Below, piece by piece: positions 1 through 8,928 of a DNA stretch of 64,000 nucleotides. The stretch spans positions 62,001 through 126,000 of the forward strand of contig NZ_JBJYKD010000003.1 of NCBI RefSeq assembly GCF_049310025.1, read 5' to 3'. The position numbers were made by a program, and so were the translations under genes. The notes below the pieces were generated by a model. It made no database searches, had not been told where the DNA came from, and saw only the letters and a program-made list of their open reading frames with translations. Source of the stretch: JBJYKD01 sp049310025 (GTDB lineage Bacteria > Bacillota > Thermosediminibacteria > Thermosediminibacterales > Tepidanaerobacteraceae). Position 1 is the first letter of the stretch; each line of letters opens with the position of its first letter.

Positions 1-398
1 AAGTGAAAGGGATATTTGGTATAAGATACGTAACTTTGGGGCAGCCCCAGGGATACGGCGTAGTCGGCAAATGTCTCTTCCACCTTTTCCTGCAGGACGC
101 CTTCAATCTTGGCGTTTTTCCACTTGTATTTTTTCATTGTAAGATAATCTCTCAGATCGTCAAAGATATATCCCCGGCATACTTCAATGGGTTCGTCACA
201 GGGTATGGACAGTTCGCGAAAAAAATTATCTATTATTTTTACGACGTGTTTTTGATACAACTTTTTTTTGAAATTATCCGGGGTATAGAGAGACAACGGA
301 ATAAAATCAAATTTAAAGAATCTTTTTTTATCATAGTACAGGCCGATGCAGGTACCTCCCACAAGGCTTCCGCTACCGGCGTCGTCTATTTGCACCAT
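1..398 (-). CDS. Conserved hypothetical protein, 3' end cut by window edge
   Basis: Reading the minus strand from an ATG at 398 gives an open frame with no stop to base 1, so the gene runs off the left edge; 132 residues are visible. It starts MVQIDDAGSGSLVGG and later holds a basic, Tyr-rich stretch and EVCRGYIFDDLRDYL. An AGGGG ribosome binding site lies about 8 bases upstream of the start. The protein is soluble-looking, with no signal peptide or membrane segment in the visible part. I do not recognise the family. The acidic N-terminal IDDAGSGS motif is reminiscent of RNase H-fold proteins, but that is only a resemblance. It points the same way as the tRNA-Pro gene behind it. The opposite-strand open frame over the same bases is judged a shadow. 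Confidence 0.6.
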   Translation of the reverse strand, partial: MVQIDDAGSGSLVGGTCIGLYYDKKRFFKFDFIPLSLYTPDNFKKKLYQKHVVKIIDNFFRELSIPCDEPIEVCRGYIFDDLRDYLTMKKYKWKNAKIEGVLQEKVEETFADYAVSLGLPQSYVSYTKYPFH

Positions 399-433
399 TG
401 AATCAACCCCTAAGGCTATTATGGCAATTTAGA

Positions 434-464
434 AATAAAAAAACCGCCTTGCGGAAAGCGGTTT
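434..464 (-). terminator. Rho-independent terminator after tRNA-Pro(CGG)
   Basis: On the minus strand the arms AAACCGC (464-458) and GCGGTTT (447-441) pair and run into a T-rich tract (complement of the A run at 434-443). It lies about 20 bases downstream of the tRNA 3' end and before the partial gene at 398. Confidence 0.75.
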
Positions 465-484
465 ATGGAAAGTTTTATAAAAAA

Positions 485-561
485 TGGTCGGGGCGGCGGG
501 ATTTGAACCCACGACCTTTCGGACCCGAACCGAACGCGCTGCCAAACTGCGCTACGCCCCG
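485..561 (-). tRNA. tRNA-Pro, anticodon CGG
   Basis: The 77-nt minus-strand sequence folds as a cloverleaf: acceptor CGGGGCG pairs with CGCCCCG, D stem GCGC with GCGC, anticodon stem TTCGG with CCGAA around loop TTCGGGT, and a T arm with TTCAAAT. Positions 34-36 read CGG, which decodes CCG proline codons. The 3' CCA is encoded. A consensus promoter precedes it and a terminator follows. Confidence 0.95.
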
Positions 562-570
562 ACATAAGAT

Positions 571-599
571 ATTATACTATAAATCACCCGCGATTTCAA
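571..599 (-). promoter_or_regulatory. Sigma-A promoter of tRNA-Pro(CGG)
   Basis: On the minus strand, -35 TTGAAA (599-594) and -10 TATAAT (576-571) are separated by exactly 17 bases. The -10 ends 10 bases before the tRNA 5' end at 561. Confidence 0.75.
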
Positions 600-706
600 T
601 TTTTTTTTTGCACCTTGACACAATTTTTTCGCATACAGAAATTGACAGGGGGTAACATAAAAAAGAAACAGCGAAATCAACAGTTTTTATGATGCTCGAC
701 ATTTTT

Positions 707-735
707 TTGCAGGAATTTTTTAATGGAAATAGAAT
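707..735 (+). promoter_or_regulatory. Weak candidate promoter before yfmF
   Basis: TTGCAG (707-712) and TAGAAT (730-735) are 17 bases apart, ahead of the ribosome binding site at 758-765. The -35 is a poor match. Two perfect TTGACA hexamers upstream (615 and 641) have no acceptable -10. Confidence 0.35.
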
Positions 736-772
736 TAAATTAGCTGCTATTAAATACAAGGAGGTATTGGTT

Positions 773-2044
773 TTGAGTAATTTTTTCACACAAAGAGTTT
801 TGTCCAACGGCATTAATTTCTATACTCATTCTACCGAGAAATTCAAAACCACAACTTTTTGTCTTTTTGTTCATCAGAATCTAAGGAAAAACTTAGCGAC
901 CAGGACGGCGCTGCTGCCCTTTGTTTTAAAAAGGGGAACCCAGAGTTTTCCTACTTCCAGGAAATTGAGCCTGTATCTTGAAAGCCTTTATGGCGCCGAC
1001 ATGGGAGGGGACATTTTAAAGAGAGGAGAAACCCACATCCTGCAGTTTTTCATGGAGATGGTAAATCCGGGATTTTTAAGTGCTGGAGAGGATGTCCTGG
1101 ACAGAGGCCTTTATGCTTTTAAAGAAATGGTGCTCAACCCTTTAATTGAAGATGATGGGTTCAAAAAAGACTATGTGGAACAGGAAAAAGATGTTCTGAG
1201 AAGAAATATAGAGTCTCTCTATAATGATAAATTGAATTATTCCATAGAACGCTGTTTCCAGGAAATGTGTAAAGACGAACCATTCAGCGTATACAAGTAC
1301 GGGAATATAGAAGACCTTGAAGCCATTGATAACCGGAACCTCTATGAATACTATCGCTACTGCCTGCGGCATTGTCCCATAGATATTTTCGTGCTGGGAG
1401 ATGTCCGGGAGGAAGAAATCTACGAAAAATTTGACAAAATATTTTCTTTTGAACGCGGGGATGAACTGCCTGTCAAAGCGGTGTCGGCTGAAAAAGAAAT
1501 TTCAAAAGAGAGATTTGTGGAGGAAAAACAGGATGTAAACCAGGGCAAACTTTCAATGGGATTCAGGACCAACACGAGGTACGGAGATGAAGATTTCTAC
1601 GCCCTGATGGTCTATAACGGTATCCTGGGAGGGGGACCTCATTCAAAACTTTTTCAAAATGTGAGGGAGAAGGCCAGCCTTGCCTATTACGCCTTTTCAA
1701 AACTGGAAAAGACCAAGGGATTGATGCTTATCAGCTGCGGCATAGAATTTGCGAACCTTGAGAGGGCCATTGAAATCATAAACAGGCAACTGGAAGATAT
1801 AAAGCGCGGCGAGATTACGGATTACGAATTTGAGAGCACCAGGAAAACCCTTATAAATTCGTTGAGAGAAGCCACCGACAGCCCGGCTATGATAATAAGC
1901 CTGTATCTGGACGGCATCATCAACGGCATCAGGGAGTCGGCGGAAGATATTATCAAAAAAATTCTTGAGGTAAAAAAAGAAGATGTGGTTAAAGTGGCCC
2001 AAAAAGTCAAACTTGACACTGTGTTTTTCTTAAACAAAAAGTAA
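773..2044 (+). CDS. yfmF: M16-family peptidase-like protein, YfmF type
   Basis: The start is taken as TTG 773, because AAGGAGGT lies directly upstream; the ATG 84 bases earlier has no ribosome binding site. The product is 423 aa with the two-lobe layout of insulinase-like (M16) proteins. The N-terminal lobe lacks the zinc-binding HxxEH: the region around PFVLKRGTQSFPTSRKLSLYLESLYGA has no such motif, so this is probably the inactive partner. The next gene carries the intact motif 18 bases downstream. In Bacilli the YfmF/YfmH pair is associated with 5-aminopentanol modification of elongation factor P. I assign the name by family and by the paired arrangement; the substrate is unknown. Confidence 0.8.
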   Translation: MSNFFTQRVLSNGINFYTHSTEKFKTTTFCLFVHQNLRKNLATRTALLPFVLKRGTQSFPTSRKLSLYLESLYGADMGGDILKRGETHILQFFMEMVNPGFLSAGEDVLDRGLYAFKEMVLNPLIEDDGFKKDYVEQEKDVLRRNIESLYNDKLNYSIERCFQEMCKDEPFSVYKYGNIEDLEAIDNRNLYEYYRYCLRHCPIDIFVLGDVREEEIYEKFDKIFSFERGDELPVKAVSAEKEISKERFVEEKQDVNQGKLSMGFRTNTRYGDEDFYALMVYNGILGGGPHSKLFQNVREKASLAYYAFSKLEKTKGLMLISCGIEFANLERAIEIINRQLEDIKRGEITDYEFESTRKTLINSLREATDSPAMIISLYLDGIINGIRESAEDIIKKILEVKKEDVVKVAQKVKLDTVFFLNKK

Positions 2045-2062
2045 GCTGAAAGGTGGATTTGA

Positions 2063-3337
2063 ATGGATTTATTTTTAGGAGAAAAACTTTTTTCAAGGCG
2101 ATCAAGAAACGGCCTCTGGACGTATGTTCTGCCCAAAAAGAATTTCAGCAAGGTTTTTGCTCTTTATTCCACTCATTACGGCTCTATCGACAGCGAGTTC
2201 ATTGTGCCGGCTACCGGGGAACACTTAAAGGTGCCCGAAGGCATTGCACATTTTCTCGAACATAAAATGTTTGAAATGGAATACGGTAACGTGTTTGACA
2301 AGTTCGCCGAACTCGGAACATCCTCTAATGCTTTTACAAACTATACCAGTACGACATATCTTTTTTCCGCCACTTCGAATTTTAAACAGAATTTAAAACT
2401 TTTGCTGGAATTTGTAGATACGCCTTATTTTACAAAGGAGAACGTAGAAAAGGAAAAAGGCATTATAACGCAGGAACTTCGGATGTATGAAGACGACCCC
2501 GAATGGCAGGTGCTTTTAAATTTGTTACGTTGTCTGTACCATAACCACCCCGTGCGAATAGATATCGGTGGAACCGTTGATTCCATTCAGAAGATCGATG
2601 TGGAAACTCTTTACAAATGTTATAACACCTTTTACCATCCCAGCAACATGCTGCTGTTTGTCACGGGGTGTGCGGAGCCGGAAGATGTCTTTAACCTGGT
2701 GGATGAACATGAGAAAGAAAAAAATTTGGCTCCTCAAGCCGAAATAAAGAGGTTTTATCCCGAGGAACCGGATACCATAAACATGCCTTCCGCAGGAGTA
2801 AATCTCGATGTGGCCGAGCCCTTGTTTTTAATGGGATTCAAGGACGTCGATGTGGGATACGACGGCTATGATCTTTTAAAAAAGGAAATAACCACGGCCA
2901 TATTGCTGGAAATCCTGCTGGGAAAAAGCTCCCAACTGTACGAGCATCTGTATGAAGAAGGGCTCATCGACGACAGGTTCAGCTTCAGTTTTGAGGGTCA
3001 AAAGGATTACGGTTTTTGCACCATAGGGGGAGAGACGAGAGACCCGGAAAGGCTCCATCACGAAATTTTGGACAGCATTTCTTCAAGCAAGGAGAATGGC
3101 TTAGCACCGGAAGACCTGGCCAGGGTTAAGAAAAAATTTTTAGGCGATTTTATACAGGGGTTTAATTCCCTTGAATTTATAGCCACATCTTTTGTCACTT
3201 ATTATCACAAAAAAATCAACCTGTTCGATTATATAAAAGCTTTACAGGAGATAACCCTAAACGATGTGACCCGGAGACTCCATGACTTTTTCGACTTTTC
3301 AAGACATGCAGTTTCTGTGGTTATGCCGAAAAAATGA
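2063..3337 (+). CDS. yfmH: M16-family zinc peptidase, YfmH type
   Basis: ATG 2063 follows an AAAGGTGG ribosome binding site. The 424-aa product has the M16 signature HFLEH in GIAHFLEHKMFE near residue 70, where two His ligands and the catalytic Glu are expected, and acidic residues about 70 residues later can supply the third ligand. The C-terminal half is the second, non-catalytic M16 lobe. It is co-transcribed with the HxxEH-lacking yfmF gene, a typical active plus inactive subunit pair. In Bacillus the pair is linked to EF-P modification. A terminator begins in its last codons, so the operon is bicistronic. No signal peptide is visible, so it is likely cytoplasmic. Confidence 0.85.
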   Translation: MDLFLGEKLFSRRSRNGLWTYVLPKKNFSKVFALYSTHYGSIDSEFIVPATGEHLKVPEGIAHFLEHKMFEMEYGNVFDKFAELGTSSNAFTNYTSTTYLFSATSNFKQNLKLLLEFVDTPYFTKENVEKEKGIITQELRMYEDDPEWQVLLNLLRCLYHNHPVRIDIGGTVDSIQKIDVETLYKCYNTFYHPSNMLLFVTGCAEPEDVFNLVDEHEKEKNLAPQAEIKRFYPEEPDTINMPSAGVNLDVAEPLFLMGFKDVDVGYDGYDLLKKEITTAILLEILLGKSSQLYEHLYEEGLIDDRFSFSFEGQKDYGFCTIGGETRDPERLHHEILDSISSSKENGLAPEDLARVKKKFLGDFIQGFNSLEFIATSFVTYYHKKINLFDYIKALQEITLNDVTRRLHDFFDFSRHAVSVVMPKK

Positions 3338-3364
3338 TGGATTTTTTCCATCATTTTTTTTTAA
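3334..3364 (+). terminator. Terminator of the yfmF-yfmH operon
   Basis: ATGATGGA (3334-3341) and TCCATCAT (3347-3354) pair over a T5 loop and are followed by a T run. The left arm includes the stop codon of yfmH. Confidence 0.85.
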
Positions 3365-3412
3365 ATTTTTTATTTCGCTGGAAGGAATTTTAAAATATTC
3401 CTAGAATAGTTT

Positions 3413-3458
3413 AAGTGGTATAAAGTGGTGGAAAGTGGGTTATAGAGTACTAAAGTGG
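3413..3458 (+). promoter_or_regulatory. MraZ operator (mraZ boxes)
   Basis: AAGTGG occurs at 3413, 3423, 3433 and 3453, i.e. on a strict 10-bp grid with one degenerate position at 3443 (TAGAGT). MraZ is known to bind direct repeats with a TGGG/GTGG core spaced about 10 bp apart upstream of its own gene. The last copy overlaps the mraZ ribosome binding site, so bound MraZ would sit over both promoter and translation start. Confidence 0.8.
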
Positions 3459-3468
3459 AGTGAAAAAA

Positions 3469-3897
3469 ATGTTCATGGGACAGTTCCAGCATTCCCTTGA
3501 TTCGAAGGGACGGCTGATAATTCCATCCAAATTCAGAGAGCTCCTGGGAGATAGTTTCATCCTGACAAAGGGTTTGGATCGCTGCCTGTTTGTATATCCT
3601 AAAGATGAATGGGCAATGCTGGAACAAAAATTAAAAACCCTCCCTTTTACCCAAAAAGACGCCAGGGCGTTTATAAGATTCTTTTTTTCTGGCGCAGTAG
3701 AAACCGAAATAGACAGACAGGGGAGGATTCTTATACCGCCCCCGCTCCGAGAACATGCACGCATAGATAAAGATGTGGTCATCATAGGGGTTTCAAACAG
3801 GGCTGAAATATGGAGCCAGGAGGAATGGGAGGCATACAGCAGAGAAGCCGCGGTATCTTATGAGGAAATAGCCGAAAAACTCGATTTAGGTATTTAG
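3469..3897 (+). CDS. mraZ: MraZ, dcw cluster transcriptional regulator
   Basis: The product begins MFMGQFQHSLDSKGRLIIPSKF, the usual start of MraZ, so ATG 3469 is preferred over the in-frame GTG 3460, which lies inside the ribosome-binding region. It has 142 aa and two AbrB-like SpoVT domains, each with a DxKGR/DxQGR motif (SLDSKGRLIIP; EIDRQGRILIPP). MraZ forms a ring that binds tandem repeats ahead of the division and wall operon; four such repeats lie immediately upstream. It opens the dcw operon, 10 bases before rsmH. Confidence 0.95.
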   Translation: MFMGQFQHSLDSKGRLIIPSKFRELLGDSFILTKGLDRCLFVYPKDEWAMLEQKLKTLPFTQKDARAFIRFFFSGAVETEIDRQGRILIPPPLREHARIDKDVVIIGVSNRAEIWSQEEWEAYSREAAVSYEEIAEKLDLGI

Positions 3898-3907
3898 GTG
3901 AAGGCGT

Positions 3908-4858
3908 ATGGCTTATTATCATGAATCGGTGCTTCTAAACGAATCGATAGACATCCTGGCCCCGAAGCCGGGTGGAGTTTATATTGACGCCACACTGGGC
4001 GGTGGAGGGCACTTCAAGAAAATTTTGGAAAAAATAGGTAATTCCGGGCTTGTTATAGGAATCGATCAAGACGAGGATGCCATTTTGAACGCTTACAAGC
4101 AGTTCTCCGACCATGCGGGCAATGTAAAATTTGTCCACGATAATTTCAAAAACTTGAATAATATAATCAAAGACCTGGGAATAGAGGGCATCGATGGAAT
4201 CATTTTCGACCTGGGCGTATCTTCTCATCAACTGGATGAGGAGTCCCGTGGCTTTTCATATATGAAAGACGCTCCTCTTGATATGAGGATGGACAGGCGT
4301 TTAACAACAACCGCTAAAGATGTGATAAATCAAATGCCACAGAAAGAATTAAAAAAGATCATACGGGAATATGGGGAAGAACCCTGGGCAGGTCGAATAG
4401 CGGAATTCATTTGCGAGAGGCGAAAAAAAGAAATAATAGAGACTACGGGGCAGCTTGTGGAAATCATCAAGGATGCCATCCCGGCGAGGGCCAGGCGTAA
4501 AGGGCCCCATCCCGCCAGGAGAACTTTCCAGGCTCTCAGAATTTATGTAAATGATGAGCTTAATCTTCTGCGCTCCAGCATAATTGATGCTGCCGGGCTG
4601 CTGAACCCCGGCGGAAGGATTTGCGTCATTACTTTCCATTCCCTTGAAGACAGAATCGTAAAAAATACTTTTAAAGAACTGGCAACGGACTGCATATGTC
4701 CAAAGGATGTCCCCATATGCACATGCAATAAACGGAAGGTCCTGAAAATTTTAACATCAAAGCCCGTTTATCCTTCAAAAGAAGAGATACAGAAGAATCT
4801 TCGGGCTCGCAGCGCCAAATTAAGGGCAGCGGAAAAGCTACCGGTTCTAAAACGCTGA
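3908..4858 (+). CDS. rsmH: 16S rRNA (cytosine1402-N4)-methyltransferase RsmH
   Basis: At 316 aa it has the usual length for RsmH (MraW). It starts YHESVLLNESIDIL and shows the SAM-binding motif ATLGGGGH, GIDQD, the catalytic-loop signature FDLGVSSHQLDE, and the RRTFQALRIYVNDEL and ITFHSLEDRIVK segments. It N4-methylates C1402 of 16S rRNA at the P site. ATG 3908 follows an AGGTGAAGG site. The second-gene position in the dcw operon, between mraZ and ftsL, is the standard arrangement. Confidence 0.97.
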   Translation: MAYYHESVLLNESIDILAPKPGGVYIDATLGGGGHFKKILEKIGNSGLVIGIDQDEDAILNAYKQFSDHAGNVKFVHDNFKNLNNIIKDLGIEGIDGIIFDLGVSSHQLDEESRGFSYMKDAPLDMRMDRRLTTTAKDVINQMPQKELKKIIREYGEEPWAGRIAEFICERRKKEIIETTGQLVEIIKDAIPARARRKGPHPARRTFQALRIYVNDELNLLRSSIIDAAGLLNPGGRICVITFHSLEDRIVKNTFKELATDCICPKDVPICTCNKRKVLKILTSKPVYPSKEEIQKNLRARSAKLRAAEKLPVLKR

Positions 4859-4871
4859 AGGGGTGAATAAA

Positions 4872-5234
4872 GTGGTATTAGCTGAAAGAGATATAGAAAG
4901 GCGCAGATTGTACCGTGAAACATTGCAAACATATGAAAAACCTGTACACAGGGAAAAGGTTCGTCCGCACAAAAAAGGCCGTTATATTCTGGTTCTGGCA
5001 CTGGTGGCTTTGATGGCCATAATACTGCTTTCAAGGTTTTCCATGATAACCGAAAGCCAGTACAGGATAGAAAAGCTGAAAAATGAGCTCAAAAACATAG
5101 AAGAGCAAAACCAAAGGCTCAAGGTAGAAGTGGCCAATCTAAAATCTGTAGCCAGGATTGAGGATATTGCCAAAAACAAATTGAATATGATAGAACCGGA
5201 CAGCCATCAGATCGTTTATCTCAACGAGAATTAA
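4872..5234 (+). CDS. ftsL: Cell division protein FtsL
   Basis: The small bitopic protein has about 120 aa from GTG 4872, which sits 8 bases after AGGGG; an upstream GTG at 4863 overlaps that site. A basic cytoplasmic N-terminus is followed by one membrane segment (YILVLALVALMAIILL, about residues 37-55) and a leucine-zipper-like coiled coil (RIEKLKNELKNIEEQNQRLK), the layout of FtsL in the DivIC-DivIB-FtsL complex. Sequence alone identifies this family weakly; its position between rsmH and the PBP gene makes the call. Confidence 0.88.
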   Translation: MVLAERDIERRRLYRETLQTYEKPVHREKVRPHKKGRYILVLALVALMAIILLSRFSMITESQYRIEKLKNELKNIEEQNQRLKVEVANLKSVARIEDIAKNKLNMIEPDSHQIVYLNEN

Positions 5235-5253
5235 AGTTATGCGGGGGATTTAG

Positions 5254-7329
5254 ATGTCGGTCCCAGTAAAGGTCATTAAAAGGAGGTTAGTAATACTCCT
5301 TTTATTTTCATTAATATTGAGCTTCAGCTTAATGGGGAGGGTTTTCTGGATACAGTTTGTCCGGAGCGATGAATTGAGGGAGAGGGCGCTGGACCAGTGG
5401 ACAAAGGATATTCCGGTGGAACCGAAAAGAGGCACCATATATGATAGGAACGGAAACCCCCTGGCCATTAGTGCCACAGTAGATTCAGTTGTGGCTAGCC
5501 CCCAGGATATCAAAGATATTGAAAAGACGGCCACGCTTTTATCGACGGCCTTAAACATGGATAAAGAAAGTTTAATTCAGGTCATTTCGGAGGCCAAAAG
5601 CAAGAAAAAAGCCACCATTTTTATAAAACGCAAGATAAGCGACGAGGAATCCGAAGCGGTTCGAAAATTAAACCTGAAGGGAATTTATTTTACAAAGGAA
5701 ACCAAGAGATTTTATCCAGAGCGAAATCTGGCATCCCATGTCCTTGGATTTACGGGCATTGACAGCCAGGGTCTCGACGGCGTGGAATTGATTTATGATA
5801 AGTATTTGAGGGGTGTTCCCGGCAGGATCGTATCGGAAACGGATGCCTTGAGTAGAAAACTTCCCTTTGGGGTAGAAAAGTACATACCTCCGGAAGATGG
5901 GCTTAACCTTCAGCTGACCATCGACAAGGTTATACAGCATATTGCCGAAAGGGAACTGGAAAAGGCCCTGGTAGAACATGGAGCAAAAAGAGGCACCATC
6001 ATAGTTATGGACCCCAGGACCGGAGAAATACTGGCCATGGCAAACAAACCGGACTATGATCCAAATGATTTTAAAAAGTATCCGCCGAAATTGTGGCGGA
6101 ACAGTGCTGTCTCGGATGTGTATGAACCGGGGTCGACTTTTAAGATAATAACAGCGTCCGCCGGTCTTGAAGAAGGCGTAGTTCGGCCCGACGATAAATT
6201 TTTCGATCCCGGGTACATAATCGTGTCGGGGGTCAGGATCGGTTGCTGGCGCCATGGAGGCCACGGCAGCCAAACGTTTGTCCAGGTAGTAGAAAATTCG
6301 TGCAATCCGGGTTTTGTAGAAGTAGGTATGAAACTGGGCAAAGACAGATTCGTAAAGTATATTAGGGGGTTTGGTTTTGGAGATACCACCGGCATTGATT
6401 TGCCGGGGGAAGCCCGGGGAATCTTTGATCCTTCAAAAATAGGCCCTGTGGAACTGGCCACAATCTCATTCGGGCAGGGCATTTCCGTGACGCCGATTCA
6501 ATTGATAGCGGCGGTATCAGCGGTGGCAAACGACGGCAAGCTCATACAGCCTCACGTGGCAAAGGCCATCCTGGATAAAAACGGCAAGGTGATTCATGAA
6601 TTTACGCCCAATGCGGTAAGGCAGGTCATTTCGCATGAAACCGCACAGGAAATGAAGAAAATCCTGGAAAGTGTTGTTACCAACGGCACCGGCGGTCGGG
6701 CAAAGATTGAAGGCTATAAAGTGGCGGGGAAGACCGGCACGGCTGAAAAATACGCCGCAGGTAAGTACGTGGCTTCTTTTGTAGGGTTTGCCCCCGCCGA
6801 CGACCCCAGGCTCGCCGCACTGGTGATCATCGATGAGCCCATGGGCGGGACCATATACGGCGGGCAGATTGCCGGCCCGATATTTAAAAAGGTCATGGCG
6901 GACTCTTTAAATTATATTGGAATTAAGCCCGAAATGCCGCCGGAAGAAGACGGCCTTACGGTCAAGGTGCCCGATACCAGGAACCTCTTCGTGGAAGACG
7001 CCAAAAAAATCCTGGAGCAAAATGGGCTTTTAGCGCGGGTGGAAGGCGACGGCTATGTGGTGTGGGATCAGGTCCCGGCACCGGGTGCTGAAGTCAAGAA
7101 GAATTCCACGGTGATTTTAAAAGTGTCCGATTCGCGGACCAACAAAGACCCGGTAACGGTGCCAGACTTAAGGGGCAGGACAGTAAAGGAATCCAGCGAC
7201 ATATTGAACGCCGTCGGGCTGAATATAGAAATAAACGGCACCGGGTTTGCCGTAAAACAGACCCCCCCTCCCGGCGTTGAAGTGGGCCTCGGCACCACCG
7301 TAAAGGTGCAGTTCGATCAGATGGAATAA
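5254..7329 (+). CDS. spoVD: Class B penicillin-binding protein with PASTA domains (SpoVD/FtsI)
   Basis: This 691-aa transpeptidase has an N-terminal membrane anchor (residues 10-30), a PBP dimerisation domain, and a transpeptidase domain with STFK at 294-297 (acyl-enzyme serine), SCN at 349-351 and KTG at 493-495. Two PASTA repeats follow at about 575-635 and 640-690. PASTA-bearing class B PBPs in dcw clusters of sporeformers are SpoVD, which builds the spore cortex with SpoVE. It is the only transpeptidase in this cluster, so it may also serve vegetative septation as FtsI. Confidence 0.92.
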   Translation: MSVPVKVIKRRLVILLLFSLILSFSLMGRVFWIQFVRSDELRERALDQWTKDIPVEPKRGTIYDRNGNPLAISATVDSVVASPQDIKDIEKTATLLSTALNMDKESLIQVISEAKSKKKATIFIKRKISDEESEAVRKLNLKGIYFTKETKRFYPERNLASHVLGFTGIDSQGLDGVELIYDKYLRGVPGRIVSETDALSRKLPFGVEKYIPPEDGLNLQLTIDKVIQHIAERELEKALVEHGAKRGTIIVMDPRTGEILAMANKPDYDPNDFKKYPPKLWRNSAVSDVYEPGSTFKIITASAGLEEGVVRPDDKFFDPGYIIVSGVRIGCWRHGGHGSQTFVQVVENSCNPGFVEVGMKLGKDRFVKYIRGFGFGDTTGIDLPGEARGIFDPSKIGPVELATISFGQGISVTPIQLIAAVSAVANDGKLIQPHVAKAILDKNGKVIHEFTPNAVRQVISHETAQEMKKILESVVTNGTGGRAKIEGYKVAGKTGTAEKYAAGKYVASFVGFAPADDPRLAALVIIDEPMGGTIYGGQIAGPIFKKVMADSLNYIGIKPEMPPEEDGLTVKVPDTRNLFVEDAKKILEQNGLLARVEGDGYVVWDQVPAPGAEVKKNSTVILKVSDSRTNKDPVTVPDLRGRTVKESSDILNAVGLNIEINGTGFAVKQTPPPGVEVGLGTTVKVQFDQME

Positions 7330-7388
7330 AACCTAAATTTCCGAAGATAATATTGAGGATAATATTAAAGTAAAAGAAGGGAATTTCA

Positions 7389-8834
7389 ATGAAAATAAAA
7401 GAACTCGTTTCAAAGCTGTCAGGAATTTTATCTATAAACGGTTCAACCAATGCGGACATAACTTCTATAGTCTACGACTCCCGGAAGGCCGGAAAGGGTT
7501 CACTTTTTGTGGCCATAAAGGGCATGAGCGCCGACGGACATGAGTTTATTCCCCAGGCCCTGGAAAAAGGTGCGGTTGCCGTGATAGGCGAAAGGGATTT
7601 AAAGTTGGAAAACGCCGTTTATATCAGGGTGGCCAGCAGCCGGCGGGCTCTTGCGCAAAGTTCCGCATGGTTTTACGGCTACCCCGCCAGGAAATTAAAA
7701 CTGATCGGTGTTACAGGCACCAACGGCAAGACCACAACCACATATCTCGTAAAGGCCATGCTGGATGAAGCCGGTATTAAAACCGGAGTAATAGGCACCA
7801 TAGGAAACTGGATCGGAAATAAATTACTTCCGGCGGAACGGACCACCCCCGAATCCCTGGAGTTAAACCAGCTTTTCAGTCAAATGCTCGAGGAAGGTGT
7901 CGAATATGTAGCTATGGAAGTATCGTCTCATTCTTTAAAACTTTCCAGGGTGGACGGCATTGAGTTTGAAGTGGGCATTTTTACAAATCTTACCCAGGAC
8001 CATCTGGATTTCCACAGGACTTTTGAAGACTATTTTAATTCAAAAAAGAAGCTCTTCGACTTTTCAAGAAAAGCAGTGATAAACGCTGACGATGAAAGCG
8101 GGCAAAAACTGATAAAACTGCTGGACATCCCGGTAACCTCATATGCTATCGAAAATAAAGCCGATCTCAAGGCTGAAAACGTAAAAATAACAGCCGGAGG
8201 AGTGTCTTACGACCTGATGGTGGGGAGCAGGAGAGTGCAGGTTTCTTACCGTGTTCCAGGCAGATTCAGCGTGTATAATTCGCTGGCGGCCATAGCCGCC
8301 GGACTCGCCCTGGGGCTTTCTCCGGATACCATGACAAAAGCTCTGGAAAAGGTGGAAGGTGTGCCGGGGAGGTTCGAAGTTGTTAAAAGTGGGCAGGATT
8401 TCACGGTTATAGTAGATTACGCCCATACGCCCGACGGCCTGGAAAATGTATTAAAAACCATAAAAAACTTTTGCACGGGGAGGATAATAACGGTTTTTGG
8501 CTGCGGCGGCGACAGGGATAAAAAGAAGCGCCCCATAATGGGGAAAATAGCTTCGGAGCTTTCAGATTATTGTATAATCACTTCTGACAATCCAAGAAGC
8601 GAAGATCCGGAGGCCATTATCGGAGAGATAGAGAAGGGAATAACGGCGGGAAATTACGAGATAATTCCGGACAGGAAAGATGCCATCAAAAGGGCCATAG
8701 AAATTGCCGAAAAAAACGATGTGGTTTTAATAGCCGGAAAGGGGCATGAGAATTACCAGATATTAAAGGATAAGGTTATCCACTTTGACGATAAAGAGGT
8801 GGCAGCAGAGTTTTTAAGAAAAAGGGGATCATGA
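7389..8834 (+). CDS. murE: UDP-MurNAc-L-Ala-D-Glu:meso-diaminopimelate ligase MurE
   Basis: This 481-aa Mur ligase has the ATP loop GVTGTNGKTTTTYL near residue 110, the EVSSHSL segment, and the substrate motif DNPRSEDP near residue 400. DNPR is the diagnostic motif for meso-diaminopimelate instead of L-lysine. It adds the third residue of the stem peptide in the cytoplasm. ATG 7389 follows AAAGAAGGG. murF normally follows murE, but here a 170-bp gap leads straight to mraY. Confidence 0.96.
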   Translation: MKIKELVSKLSGILSINGSTNADITSIVYDSRKAGKGSLFVAIKGMSADGHEFIPQALEKGAVAVIGERDLKLENAVYIRVASSRRALAQSSAWFYGYPARKLKLIGVTGTNGKTTTTYLVKAMLDEAGIKTGVIGTIGNWIGNKLLPAERTTPESLELNQLFSQMLEEGVEYVAMEVSSHSLKLSRVDGIEFEVGIFTNLTQDHLDFHRTFEDYFNSKKKLFDFSRKAVINADDESGQKLIKLLDIPVTSYAIENKADLKAENVKITAGGVSYDLMVGSRRVQVSYRVPGRFSVYNSLAAIAAGLALGLSPDTMTKALEKVEGVPGRFEVVKSGQDFTVIVDYAHTPDGLENVLKTIKNFCTGRIITVFGCGGDRDKKKRPIMGKIASELSDYCIITSDNPRSEDPEAIIGEIEKGITAGNYEIIPDRKDAIKRAIEIAEKNDVVLIAGKGHENYQILKDKVIHFDDKEVAAEFLRKRGS

Positions 8835-8928
8835 GATGAAATTCAAAAGGATGATAGACCCCGACAGCGCATCTGGATAATAACATCATGCAAGAGTCAG
8901 GATGCGCACAGAAAATTGTAACAGAATG

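Noticed and set aside
3..401. 132-codon plus-strand frame
   Set aside because: It has no ribosome binding site and its protein is unconvincing. The minus strand carries a coherent protein with a good start signal.
601..660. Two perfect TTGACA hexamers
   Set aside because: Neither has a -10 element at 16-18 bases, and they are far from the yfmF start.
3413..3458. Short CRISPR-like array
   Set aside because: Repeats are 6 bp on a 10-bp grid and fit MraZ boxes. No CRISPR array or cas gene is seen in the window.
8836..8880. 14-codon frame after murE as a murF remnant
   Set aside because: It has a ribosome binding site at reasonable distance, but the peptide shows no resemblance to MurF, so it cannot be called a pseudogene.
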